From NCBI RefSeq assembly GCF_900182915.1, contig NZ_FXUG01000001.1:1240001-1304000 (forward strand): a DNA stretch of 64,000 bases. Direction: 5' to 3'. Below the pieces are notes generated by a model, which was not told where the DNA came from, made no database searches, and saw only the letters and a list, made by a program, of their open reading frames with translations. This DNA is from Neorhodopirellula lusitana. Its GTDB lineage: Bacteria > Planctomycetota > Planctomycetia > Pirellulales > Pirellulaceae. Each line of letters starts with the position of its first letter. The first letter of the stretch is position 1. The translations under genes and the position numbers were made by a program. Shown piece by piece: positions 10,077-18,681 of the stretch.

Positions 10077-11027
10077 CTAGCTCAACGAGTCTGTTAGCGG
10101 CCAACTGTCAGCGACGACGAAGATGCGTTTTGTGTTTGGGCGACGCTTGAGGCGCGTTTCGGTGGATTCATTGGGCAGCGATTCGCTCTGTACCGATTCG
10201 CTATCCGCTTGGCAGAGCATGAGTGGTCTGTCCGTTTCCTTGAAGTGCTGGTGTAGCGTGTCCGCCATTTCTGGACCACTGCACCAGTTCGGGTCGGCTG
10301 CATTGAACATGGGACCGGCCAACCAATACGGTTTATCCAAAACTTGAAACCGAGAGTTTGCGTGGTGCTGGAGCTCGTTGATCTCTCGTTGGTAAAGGTA
10401 GGCGCCGCGCAGATGATCAGGTGACATCTGAGCGGGTAGTAGTTGGACCGAGCCAAGTTGTCGGTGATAGAAGATTTGGCCTTGGACCCAAGCTTGGCGA
10501 ACCTCGACGTCGGGAAGGTGGGTTTGGCTGAGCGGCAATTGATGCTCAAACAACCGTCCCATTTTACGTTCAAATGTGTCACGAGCATTGGGGCCCAGGA
10601 AGTGGCTGCCACCCAGAGGGCCACTGAGAGGGCCACTGAGAGCATGTTGCGGATGGTAGAGATAGAATTTGACGGAGACCTCCCAGTGGGTCAGGCGTCC
10701 AGCTTCATCTCGAAACAGGAAGTCGATCTCGCCGAGAGTGCGTTTGTCATCCTTGATCTGCATGCCATGTGCCACGACTTCGACCCGCCGAAGATGGACG
10801 AGCCAGTAGAGCACCAGTCGCTCGAAGTAGTAGCCGACCCGGTGGCTACCGACATGGCGACTTTGGGGATCGACCATCACGCTGGTGAGATGATCGGGAT
10901 CAATGGCGTCCAGTGAAAGCGGCGGAATAACTGGGGCCGAGTTGATCAGGGATGGGCTTTCAATGACCCAATGCAAGTCATGCAGGAATTGATCAGCAAG
11001 CGACGACGCGTGTTGGGGAGGATTCAT
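10077..11027 (-). CDS. DUF1853 family protein, possible PD-(D/E)XK fold
   Basis: A 316-residue cytoplasmic-looking protein without signal peptide. The block LGEIDFLFRDEAGRLTHWEV followed by SVKFYLY contains a D-x(n)-E-x(3)-K arrangement reminiscent of PD-(D/E)XK nucleases, and overall the protein resembles DUF1853. The family has no assigned function that I know of. It stands alone, convergent with the upstream oxidoreductase and divergent from the next gene. Nuclease activity is only a possibility from the motif. Start ATG at 11027 is the first in frame. Confidence 0.75.
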   Translation of the reverse strand: MNPPQHASSLADQFLHDLHWVIESPSLINSAPVIPPLSLDAIDPDHLTSVMVDPQSRHVGSHRVGYYFERLVLYWLVHLRRVEVVAHGMQIKDDKRTLGEIDFLFRDEAGRLTHWEVSVKFYLYHPQHALSGPLSGPLGGSHFLGPNARDTFERKMGRLFEHQLPLSQTHLPDVEVRQAWVQGQIFYHRQLGSVQLLPAQMSPDHLRGAYLYQREINELQHHANSRFQVLDKPYWLAGPMFNAADPNWCSGPEMADTLHQHFKETDRPLMLCQADSESVQSESLPNESTETRLKRRPNTKRIFVVADSWPLTDSLS

Positions 11028-11179
11028 GCGAGGGCTTGTTCAAATCGGGGCTTGCCCATCCCGGGCTAGTTGACGCTCTGCCCTGTATCCGGGTGGGGAA
11101 GCCGATTACGATTTGACGACCGCAACCGAAGCGAGCGAACCGGGGGGGGAGGCGACGAGACAGGATTTCGACGAACTTC

Positions 11180-11270
11180 CTGGAAGTGACCTGCCAGGAA
11201 GTGAAGGGCTTGGGAAGTAATGGGCTCGTGAAGTGCAGTGAAGGGTGTGGGAAGTCCGGCCCGGGAAGTT
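11180..11270 (+). repeat. degenerate GGAAGTG-type short repeats
   Basis: Between the DUF1853 gene start and the next coding region, the string GGAAGT or GAAGTG recurs at irregular 10-20 bp spacing at least six times. It looks like a decayed minisatellite in the shared 5' region of two divergent genes. No protein or RNA gene is apparent here. Confidence 0.4.
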
Positions 11271-11322
11271 CCCAACTGGGATGTCCGAACAACAGTGATA
11301 CCGCGAGCGAGACCTAGGATAC

Positions 11323-11718
11323 ATGGCGAAACGACGACGCGAAGTGCGAATGCGAACGTTCGGAATTCATTCGAAGTGGGACTCGACATCGAAGGATTTG
11401 CCCCGTTTGGTGGAGCCTACCACACAGGTCCCCGCCCAGGTTGATATTGAGTTTGGGTTTGTCGTCAACATCAAGAACGCCAAAAACAGCGAACTTGAAT
11501 TCTGCATTGACCACCCTGGTATTTTGGATGATCAGGGAAAGCGAAGACCACCCTTTGAAGGCACGGTTTATGTGAAGTCGAACGACTGGAATTTCTATCT
11601 TGGGGATACCGTGTGGGAACCGATCGACGACAAAGTGGGGACCTGGCGGATGTGGCTCGAACTGGACAGCGAGGTGATCGCGGATAAGTCGTTTGAGGTC
11701 TTTTCCACCAACGATTGA
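11323..11718 (+). CDS. small DUF3859-like protein
   Basis: A 131-residue soluble protein. It has a beta-rich look: TQVPAQVDIEFGFVVNI near the N-terminus, then HPGILDDQGKRRPPFEG and GTWRMWLELDSEVIADKSFE at the end. This pattern resembles DUF3859, a small domain of unknown function, but the match is from memory. No signal peptide. ATG at 11323 is used; a second in-frame ATG at 11350 is possible. It is followed after about 130 bp by the SDR gene in the same direction. Confidence 0.6.
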   Translation: MAKRRREVRMRTFGIHSKWDSTSKDLPRLVEPTTQVPAQVDIEFGFVVNIKNAKNSELEFCIDHPGILDDQGKRRPPFEGTVYVKSNDWNFYLGDTVWEPIDDKVGTWRMWLELDSEVIADKSFEVFSTND

Positions 11719-11849
11719 GGCCGTTTTGCTGAAAAATCAGAGTTTGCTGTAAGGGGCACCTCATTTGCTGGTATTCCCTTGTGATGGCCATGATCGTGGC
11801 CTGACGAATTAGCAATTTTACAATTAGCAATCTTACAAGGGGATCTCAG

Positions 11850-12599
11850 ATGACTTTTGATATTCAGAACAAGACGGTTTTGGTGACGGGTGCGAATCGG
11901 GGCATCGGAAAAGCAATTTTGGAAGAAGCACTTCAGCGGGGGGCAGCGAAGGTCTACGCGGCGGTCCGGAACCTCGATAGCGCCACGGCTTTGGTGACCC
12001 AGCATGGTGATCGCGTCGTACCAGTTCGATTGGATTTGGACGATGCCGCCTCCATCACCGCTGCAGCAGGGACGGCATCGGATGTGGACGTTGTGGTCAA
12101 CAACGCGGGCGTGATGCGGACGGTTTCGGCTCTCGCCAGCAACGCGATCGAAACGCTCCAATTTGAAATTGATGCCAACGTGTATGGTTTGATTCGCGTG
12201 GCGCAGGCGTTTGCACCGGTTTTAAAATCGAACGGTGGTGGGGCGTTTGTGCAGTTGAACAGTATTGCGTCGATCAAGACGTTCCCCCAGTTCGCGACGT
12301 ACTGCGCGTCCAAGGCGGCCAGTTATTCAATTACCCAGGGACTGCGGGAATCACTAAAGGACCAAGGGACCGCCGTGGTCAGTGTTCATCCAGGTCCCAT
12401 CAAAACGGATATGGGTGACGCGGCTGGATTCGAGGATGTCGCTGAGTCTCCCACCTTGGTGGCGACGGCGATCTTTGATGCAATCGCGGAAGGTCATTTT
12501 CATGCTTGGCCGGATTCGCTTGCCACTCAAATAGGCGGTGCCTACGAGAGTTTCGCCAATAATGTTGTCGAAGCGGATATGGAAGAAGGTGTTGTTTAA
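11850..12599 (+). CDS. SDR-family oxidoreductase
   Basis: A classical short-chain dehydrogenase of 249 residues. It has the cofactor motif [11 protein letters not shown] at the N-terminus, NNAG in the structural motif, and the catalytic Ser with YCASK (Tyr and Lys of the YxxxK pair). The region after the catalytic site ([13 protein letters not shown]) is also canonical. It probably reduces or oxidises a small alcohol or ketone with NAD(P)H; the substrate cannot be predicted. Full length and apparently intact. Confidence 0.92.
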   Translation: MTFDIQNKTVLVTGANRGIGKAILEEALQRGAAKVYAAVRNLDSATALVTQHGDRVVPVRLDLDDAASITAAAGTASDVDVVVNNAGVMRTVSALASNAIETLQFEIDANVYGLIRVAQAFAPVLKSNGGGAFVQLNSIASIKTFPQFATYCASKAASYSITQGLRESLKDQGTAVVSVHPGPIKTDMGDAAGFEDVAESPTLVATAIFDAIAEGHFHAWPDSLATQIGGAYESFANNVVEADMEEGVV

Positions 12600-12795
12600 G
12601 CGAGCGGATCGCGTCGGGGATTCACGCCCGGTGAGGCATGCGAACGCGGCATTTCAGCGATGGGTGTTGACGCCGAGTTTTCGTCCGGAGCCTGGGAAAT
12701 ACGGTTTCGACGATGGCGAGGTGTCAACTCGGCTACGCCAGGGTGTGCGGATTGGATACAATTATCCACATCCATTGCAACACCCGAGGCGTCGA

Positions 12796-13401
12796 ATGTC
12801 AGAATCCCCCCAAACGCGAGCAACGTTATTGCTGCGGATGCGAGATCGTGAGGACGGGGATGCGTGGAGCGAATTTCTGCGTGATTACGGCCCGATGATC
12901 TACCGTTTCGTACGCAGTCGTGGCTTGCAGGACGCGGATGCATCGGACCTGGTTCAGGACGTGATGCGAAGCGTCGGGATGGCAATCAATGGGCTCGATT
13001 ACCAGAAAGAAAAGGGTGGTTTTCGAGCTTGGTTGTTCGCGATCACTCGCAACAAGCTTTCAACCTATTACGGCAAGCGTCAACGCATTGGGCCGGTCGG
13101 CAATCGCACTGACCAATACGAGATGTTGAGCCAAGCAGGTGAAACAAGCAATGAGTTAGATCAGCAGTGGGAACTTGAGCATCAAAGGCAACTTGCCGCC
13201 TTGGCCATGGAAGCGTTGAAGCCGACGCTCGAACCGAAGACCTGGGCGGCTTTTGAAATGACCGCGATAGAAGGCATTTCCGCTGAAGACGCAGGCGAGA
13301 AACTCGGCTTGTCCAAAGGAGCGGTTTATGTCGCTCGCAGTCGAGTGACCGCAAAACTTCGAGGTGAAATTGAGCGTATGCTGGCTGAGGAAGATCACTA
13401 G
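12796..13401 (+). CDS. ECF-type RNA polymerase sigma factor
   Basis: The frame extends back to 12538 and would overlap the SDR gene, but ATG at 12796 with a nearby GAGG gives the usual planctomycete start (MSESPQTRATLLLRMR). The 201-residue protein has sigma region 2 (LRDYGPMIYRFVRSRGLQ to FRAWLFAITRNKL) and region 4 at the C-terminus (AGEKLGLSKGAVYVARSRV, a helix-turn-helix). It precedes a membrane kinase with an anti-sigma-like zinc motif by about 107 bp, so the pair probably forms one signalling unit in which the kinase or its zinc domain controls the sigma factor. Confidence 0.92.
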   Translation: MSESPQTRATLLLRMRDREDGDAWSEFLRDYGPMIYRFVRSRGLQDADASDLVQDVMRSVGMAINGLDYQKEKGGFRAWLFAITRNKLSTYYGKRQRIGPVGNRTDQYEMLSQAGETSNELDQQWELEHQRQLAALAMEALKPTLEPKTWAAFEMTAIEGISAEDAGEKLGLSKGAVYVARSRVTAKLRGEIERMLAEEDH

Positions 13402-13508
13402 AGAGTCGAAACGATGGATGTTCACCGTTTCCGATAATTGCGTCTCGCACCAGAACAATACCGCAACCGAGGATCGAACAACCGGTCCACAACGAGCCAA
13501 CTTGAATC

Positions 13509-15797
13509 ATGACAGTCGCATCAGCTTGCCCAACACCCGAACAGCTCAGTGGACTGATCCGAGGGACATTGTCGGACCAAGACAACTTGCGATTGACGGA
13601 TCATATTGGCAACTGCACGACCTGCCAGACCGCGCTTCAGGCCAACGCGACTGGTGAATTGTCGATCGATGCGTTGGTGGCTGGCATGCAAGACTTGAAC
13701 CCACCCAACGAATCCAACTATTGGCCTGCGATCGCTCGTATGGAGGAAGAATTTTCCGGCGAACGAACCCGCCAGGATACTCCCGTGGACGGGCATCCCA
13801 CGCTGACCGACACCGCTTCATCGGACATTGCCGGATCCGCATCGGCACCCACTTTGGCATCACCGATCGGTGAGCTTAGTTTTCTGGACCCGTCTGATGA
13901 TCCGGCTTACCTAGGGAAGTTGCACCACTTTCAGATTGCTCGCGTGATTGGACGCGGTGGGATGGGAATTGTGTTGGAAGCGTTTGATCCGCACTTGCGC
14001 CGCACCGTCGCGATCAAGGTGTTGAATCCTCAGTATCAAGCTAACGACTTGGCAAAACAACGGTTTTGTCGGGAAGGTCGAGCGGCTGCTGCGATCTCGC
14101 ACGAGCACGTCGTGCCGATGTATCAAGTGGCAAAGGCGAACGAGGGAGAAGTCGCTTACCTGGTCATGCAATTGATCGATGGTGTGACGTTGGAAAGCCG
14201 TTTGAGTGACGGGAAGTCATTGGCGCCCAATGAGGTCGCTCGGATTGGGATGCAGATCGCCGCTGGATTGTCTGCAGCCCACAAACGCGACATGGTCCAC
14301 CGCGATATCAAGCCCGCCAATATCATGATTGAGGCGGAAACCAACCGTGTCAAACTGACGGATTTCGGACTCGCTCGGGCCACTGACGATGTGAAGTTGA
14401 CCAAGACCGGGATGGTCACTGGCACGCCGCTGTATATGTCTCCCGAGCAAACGTTAGGGGAAACCGCGGACGAACGTAGCGACCTGTTTTCACTAGGTGC
14501 AGTGCTTTATGAAATGGCGACAGGCATGCCACCTTTCCAAGCACCATCCGCCTTGGGCGTGATGCAGAATATTGCAAACGTGACGCCGGAATCACCCAAA
14601 AGTATCAACGCCGGCATCACGCGACCGTTGTCGGACCTGATCATGTCCCTACTTTCGAAAAAGCCAGAGGATCGACCTGAGTCCGCATCCGCAGTGGCCA
14701 CCGCGCTGGCCTCGATCGTTAACGAATATGGGCCGATTTCACCGCTACAGGTTCCGGCCGTCGCCGCCAAGGAAGTCAAGAAACTCTCGGGAAGCTATCG
14801 ACGGCTGGAACGCCGGTGGGTCCTTGTTGCTTGGTTGGTTGCGGCGTTAGGAATTCTCAGTCTGGCGGCGACCGCTTTTTTAGCGTTGCGACGTGATACC
14901 GGCGATAACTTCCCGTCCGTCGTCTTGCCTGACAATCCGGGAACGGTTTGGTCCGTTGATTTCGCGCCTGATGGGGAGCGACTCGCGGCAGCTATCGAAG
15001 ACGGAAGTGTTCGGATTTGGAACATCGATGATCAAAAGCTATTGAAGAGTTTCCATGCTCATCGAGGCATCGTGTGGATGGTTGCGTATCACCCAACTCG
15101 TCCGCTGCTGTTGTCCAGCGGCGATGATTCGACGATCAAACTTTGGGACTCCGTTCGTTTCGAATTGGTTAAGCAGTGGAAGGCGACTAGTGCCGTGCGT
15201 AGCGCCGCGTTTTCCCCCGATGGTAGCCGAGTGGTTGCGGGGGATCGTGAAGGCACTATCCATGTCTATGACATTGACAGTGGCGAGGAAGTGGTCAGCA
15301 AGAATCATCCGGGATCGGTTTTTGGTGTCGATTACTCCAGCGATGGGAAATGGATTGCCAGCGTGGGCAGCGACAAGGTCGTTCGTATTTTGGATGCCGA
15401 AACGCTGGATGAACGGAACTCGCTGACTGGTCACGATGGTCCCATCTACAACGTCAAGTTTGCGCCTTCAGGGCCGCTGGTTGCGTCGGTGGGGTGGAAC
15501 AAGAACGTCCACGTTTGGAATATCGAAACCGGCACCGAAGTGATGGACCTGGTTGGGAGTGAAGGTGACATTTGGGGTGTCGCGTTTTGTGGCGATGGAA
15601 CGCACTTGGTGACCGGTGAGCAGGCTGGCGCGGCCCGTGTTTGGGACTTGGCCAGCGGGACTCCAATTTCGACGCTTCGTGGTCACACGTCGTCCGTTCA
15701 CAATGTATCGCTGGACCCCGTGGCTCACCGGATCGCGACCAGCAGTCGAGATGGAACGATTCGGGTTTGGGACATGAGTTGTGTGGTACCGAAGTAA
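13509..15797 (+). CDS. membrane Ser/Thr protein kinase with N-terminal zinc motif and WD40 repeats
   Basis: A 762-residue protein with four parts. Residues 32-39 carry H-x3-C-x2-C, the zinc-binding pattern of anti-sigma factors. The Hanks-type kinase spans about 140-405, with glycine loop IGRGGMG, Lys170, HRD at 264-266 (HRDIKPAN) and DFG at 285. A transmembrane helix lies at about 437-460. Residues 465-762 are about seven WD40 repeats (for example VRIWNIDDQ, IKLWDSV, ARVWDLASG, IRVWDMS) that would lie outside the cytoplasm. It reads as a receptor: the external propeller senses a ligand and the kinase/zinc region acts on the ECF sigma factor encoded upstream. All catalytic residues are present. 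Confidence 0.92.
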   Translation: MTVASACPTPEQLSGLIRGTLSDQDNLRLTDHIGNCTTCQTALQANATGELSIDALVAGMQDLNPPNESNYWPAIARMEEEFSGERTRQDTPVDGHPTLTDTASSDIAGSASAPTLASPIGELSFLDPSDDPAYLGKLHHFQIARVIGRGGMGIVLEAFDPHLRRTVAIKVLNPQYQANDLAKQRFCREGRAAAAISHEHVVPMYQVAKANEGEVAYLVMQLIDGVTLESRLSDGKSLAPNEVARIGMQIAAGLSAAHKRDMVHRDIKPANIMIEAETNRVKLTDFGLARATDDVKLTKTGMVTGTPLYMSPEQTLGETADERSDLFSLGAVLYEMATGMPPFQAPSALGVMQNIANVTPESPKSINAGITRPLSDLIMSLLSKKPEDRPESASAVATALASIVNEYGPISPLQVPAVAAKEVKKLSGSYRRLERRWVLVAWLVAALGILSLAATAFLALRRDTGDNFPSVVLPDNPGTVWSVDFAPDGERLAAAIEDGSVRIWNIDDQKLLKSFHAHRGIVWMVAYHPTRPLLLSSGDDSTIKLWDSVRFELVKQWKATSAVRSAAFSPDGSRVVAGDREGTIHVYDIDSGEEVVSKNHPGSVFGVDYSSDGKWIASVGSDKVVRILDAETLDERNSLTGHDGPIYNVKFAPSGPLVASVGWNKNVHVWNIETGTEVMDLVGSEGDIWGVAFCGDGTHLVTGEQAGAARVWDLASGTPISTLRGHTSSVHNVSLDPVAHRIATSSRDGTIRVWDMSCVVPK

Positions 15798-15836
15798 GCG
15801 ATCAGCCATGCCGATTCCGCCAAACGCTTCGCGGAT

Positions 15837-16332
15837 CTAGAAGTCCACGAGTACTTGGGCCAAGGTGCCTTCGTGGATGACGATACGATCGAGGTTGCGG
15901 CGGGTGATATTTGTTCGAAGCACCAGTTCACCTACGCGGTTGGCTTTCAGGTTCGGATTGTGATCCAGAACTCGTTGTATGCAATTGGCCTGTTCGGTAA
16001 GACGAATTCCAGCGAACTGGTGATTCCCGTAGGGAACCTATCCATCTCCCGAGGTTGCTCATGTTGGTTTGTACCAACACGAAGCAGAGTCGGAAGGGAT
16101 CGAAGTTGACACCTGCGTTCAACACCTTTGGGATGTCGATCGGGCCACTCAGAAAGGCAGGACGATGGATTTTTGAAGGTGATCAAGTCAACCGCACACT
16201 CTTGACCCCAATCAGCAAACGCGTCTTGAATCTTCTGCGTCGTGTGAGTGTCGGAAATTGGTCACCGGGGTGTTCAATCGTAGGCGAGGTGCTTGCGAGG
16301 GTGAAGTGGATCACGGTTGCTAGTCTGATCAT
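15837..16332 (-). pseudogene. relic of a ~160-aa protein gene with several frameshifts
   Basis: No intact gene is visible here, but the minus strand reads as one protein if the frame is changed at about three places. From the ATG at 16332 one reads MIRLATVIHFTLASTSPTIE. After a shift near 16255 comes DTHTTQKIQDAFADWGQEC. After a shift in the A-run near 16173 comes HRPAFLSGPIDIPKVLNAGV. After a shift near 16035 comes GNHQFAGIRLTEQANCIQRV through to VIHEGTLAQVLVDF and a TAG stop at 15837. The segments have protein-like composition and join without gaps. I do not recognise the family. The remainder of this 680-bp gap (15798-15836 and 16333-16478) shows nothing. Confidence 0.45.
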
Positions 16333-16478
16333 GCATTGATGGGATGCGAATGATACAGTGAAGACGATATTGGTTATCCGCTCATTCCTGGTCTTTGAAT
16401 TCTTTGCTGCGTTTGTGAAGCCTGCGTTGGTCGAGTCTGCGATCGTTTGAGAACTCTAACACACTTGAAAGCACCACG

Positions 16479-17849
16479 ATGAAAGTGACGGCCCCACCCT
16501 GGATCGAACCCTGTTCCGAACTTGAGTGTTTCATGCGGGGATTGGAACGACGGAACCCCGGGCAAACCGAGTTTCATCAAGCGGTTCGTGAGTTCGCTGA
16601 ATCCGTCATGCCCTACGTTCTCGAGAACCCAAAGTACGAGAAGGCACAGATTTTAGAACGGATGACCGAGCCCGATCGAGTGATCATCTTTCGAGTCACT
16701 TGGGAAGACGATGAAGGGAATGTTCGGGTGAACCGTGCTTGGCGAGTTCAGTTCAACAACTCGATTGGTCCGTACAAGGGAGGGCTTCGTTTCCATCCGG
16801 AGGTGACCCTCGACACGCTGAAGTTCTTAGGTTTCGAGCAAACCTTTAAGAATAGTTTGACTGGTTTACCCATGGGCGGCGCCAAAGGCGGCGCGAACTT
16901 CAATCCGAAGGGAAAAAGCGATCGTGAAGTGATGCGTTTTTGTCAGTCATTAATGACTGAATTGAATCGACATATCGGTGAGGACACGGATGTGCCCGCT
17001 GGCGACATTGGGGTGGGTAGCCGGGAAATTAGCTTTCTGTTCGGCCAGTACAAGCGGCTTCAAAATCGCTTCGTTGGTGCGTTGACAGGCAAGGGGATTG
17101 CGTTTGGCGGCAGTCTGATCCGCACCGAGGCGACCGGGTACGGATGTGTCTATTTTTGTGAAAACATGCTCAACCATGTTGGTGATAGCGTTCAAGGTAA
17201 AACGTGCGTTGTGTCTGGATCGGGCAATGTGGCGACCTATGCGGTTGAGAAGGCAACGCAACTGGGAGCGAAGGCTGTTGCGATGTCGGATTCGTCTGGC
17301 TTCATTCACGATCCGGACGGAATCGACGCCGAGAAACTTGCTTTTATCCAGGAACTGAAACAAGTAAAACGCGGACGGATTTCGGAGTACGTTGTTCAGT
17401 TCCCCCACGCCACGTACCATTCCGGCGAGCGACCGTGGACCATTCCGTGTGATCTCGCGTTCCCGTGTGCGACTCAAAACGAACTGAATCTATCGGAGGC
17501 GAACGTGTTGATGCGAAACGGCGTCAAAGCGGTTTCGGAAGGCGCGAACATGCCCACCGAGCTGGACGCTGTCCATGCGTTCTTGCAAGCGAAAGTGATG
17601 TTTGCACCAGCAAAAGCTGCCAACGCGGGCGGAGTTGCGGTTTCCGGATTAGAACAAAGCCAAAACTCGCTTCGGATGGCTTGGTCCCGAGAAGAAGTCG
17701 ACAAGCGGTTGCAAGGAATCATGCATGACATTCACAGTAAGTGTGTCCAGCACGGTGTCGAGAATGGTTTCGTTAACTACGTCAAGGGAGCAAACCTGGC
17801 CGGCTTCATTAAAGTGGCTGACGCCATGTGCGCGTACGGAATCGTTTAG
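16479..17849 (+). CDS. gdhA: NADP-type glutamate dehydrogenase
   Basis: A 456-residue hexameric-type glutamate dehydrogenase that interconverts 2-oxoglutarate plus ammonium and glutamate in the cytoplasm. Substrate-site residues lie in YKGGLRFHPEV (about 99-109) and PMGGAKGG with the catalytic Lys136. The nucleotide domain has SGSGNVATYA, and the C-terminus FVNYVKGANLAGF is diagnostic of the GdhA group. The start at 16479 aligns well with the E. coli protein (447 residues). It is a stand-alone gene with no PII or glutamate synthase neighbours in view. Confidence 0.95.
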   Translation: MKVTAPPWIEPCSELECFMRGLERRNPGQTEFHQAVREFAESVMPYVLENPKYEKAQILERMTEPDRVIIFRVTWEDDEGNVRVNRAWRVQFNNSIGPYKGGLRFHPEVTLDTLKFLGFEQTFKNSLTGLPMGGAKGGANFNPKGKSDREVMRFCQSLMTELNRHIGEDTDVPAGDIGVGSREISFLFGQYKRLQNRFVGALTGKGIAFGGSLIRTEATGYGCVYFCENMLNHVGDSVQGKTCVVSGSGNVATYAVEKATQLGAKAVAMSDSSGFIHDPDGIDAEKLAFIQELKQVKRGRISEYVVQFPHATYHSGERPWTIPCDLAFPCATQNELNLSEANVLMRNGVKAVSEGANMPTELDAVHAFLQAKVMFAPAKAANAGGVAVSGLEQSQNSLRMAWSREEVDKRLQGIMHDIHSKCVQHGVENGFVNYVKGANLAGFIKVADAMCAYGIV

Positions 17850-17864
17850 CGAAATGGTAGCTGA

Positions 17865-17906
17865 CTGACGTGTTTGTGTTAGCAACTGGCGTGTTCGTGT
17901 TAGCAA
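17865..17906 (+). repeat. two-unit 21-bp tandem repeat after gdhA
   Basis: Two adjacent 21-bp units (17865-17885 and 17886-17906), each ending GTGTTAGCAA, differ at two positions. They start 16 bp after the gdhA stop codon. Confidence 0.8.
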
Positions 17907-17948
17907 GTTATGTCGGCGTTTCAGCAGCAAGCAAAATGAAAAATTCGA

Positions 17949-17983
17949 CTCCCGGCCAGCGAGGCTGGTTGCACGGCCGGGAG
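17949..17983. terminator. hairpin between convergent gdhA and lipoprotein gene
   Basis: A 9-bp perfect inverted repeat (CTCCCGGCC and GGCCGGGAG) encloses a second small stem (CCAGC/GCTGG). It sits between two convergent genes, so a bidirectional transcription end is likely. There is no strong T-run on either side, so factor-independent termination is uncertain. Confidence 0.5.
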
Positions 17984-18111
17984 CCTTGCCGGTAATTGCA
18001 ACATCGCAATTGCCGACTCTGATCCGAAACTTCTTGTTTTGTTCTGGTACCTTCTTTTGAGTCGTGACGTGCCGCAAAGCCGACGTCTAGCGGCGAGTCA
18101 ATCGAAGGCAT

Positions 18112-18645
18112 TTAGTGATCGTGGCCTTCGTGATCGTCATGCCCGTGATCATGATCATGCGAGACTTGGCCCGTGTAAGACTTGCCGCTGATGTCCACGA
18201 TCACGACGCCCTCGGCGCCCGCTTCCAACCAATGTTCCAGCTCTTCGTCGGTAGACGCAAAGTGCGATGACTTACCGGGTTCATCGTCCGCTTGCGGAGT
18301 CGCCGGCAGATCAAAGGACTTGACCTCACCGTCGTGCTTCAAACTGACCGTCAGCTTTTGGGCTTCAATCCCGACGGGATTCTTTGCGGCACCATCAAGC
18401 ACATAGAACGAAACCGAGCTATCGCTGTGAGTCATTTCGATATGAAACGCTTCGTTGCCTAGTTCAATCAGCTCACCACCGCGAGGACCGTGTTCGGGAT
18501 GTCCCGATGGGTCCGATAGTGGCGGCAGTTGATCCATGTCGATCACGCTGTCAGCTTGATCAGCCGGACTGGGGGAAGGATCGTTTTTGGAGCAGCCGGT
18601 GATCCAGAAGCAAGCGACGGCAGTCAGTAGGATGGATTTTTTCAT
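18112..18645 (-). CDS. lipoprotein with His/Asp-rich C-terminal tail, metal-efflux cluster
   Basis: ATG at 18645 (MKKSILLTAVACF) gives a standard lipoprotein signal with lipobox ITGC; the longer frame from 18678 adds only a non-signal extension. About 177 residues. The C-terminal 20 residues are almost all His and Asp (HDHDHGHDDHEGHDH), a likely metal-binding tail. The middle part has HPEHGPRGGELIELG, which resembles small proteins encoded beside CusAB/CzcAB pumps. It lies 36 bp downstream of the pump gene on the same strand and probably binds metal in the periplasm. Confidence 0.8.
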   Translation of the reverse strand: MKKSILLTAVACFWITGCSKNDPSPSPADQADSVIDMDQLPPLSDPSGHPEHGPRGGELIELGNEAFHIEMTHSDSSVSFYVLDGAAKNPVGIEAQKLTVSLKHDGEVKSFDLPATPQADDEPGKSSHFASTDEELEHWLEAGAEGVVIVDISGKSYTGQVSHDHDHGHDDHEGHDH

Positions 18646-18681
18646 GGGGGCCATTTGGAAAGGGGGCGTTCGGAACAAGTT

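Noticed and set aside
10443-10916. Plus-strand 157-codon frame
   Set aside because: It lies inside the DUF1853 gene on the other strand, which has a recognisable core.
12538-12795. N-terminal extension of the ECF sigma factor
   Set aside because: It overlaps the SDR gene, is Arg/Pro-rich and lies before the conserved start of region 2.
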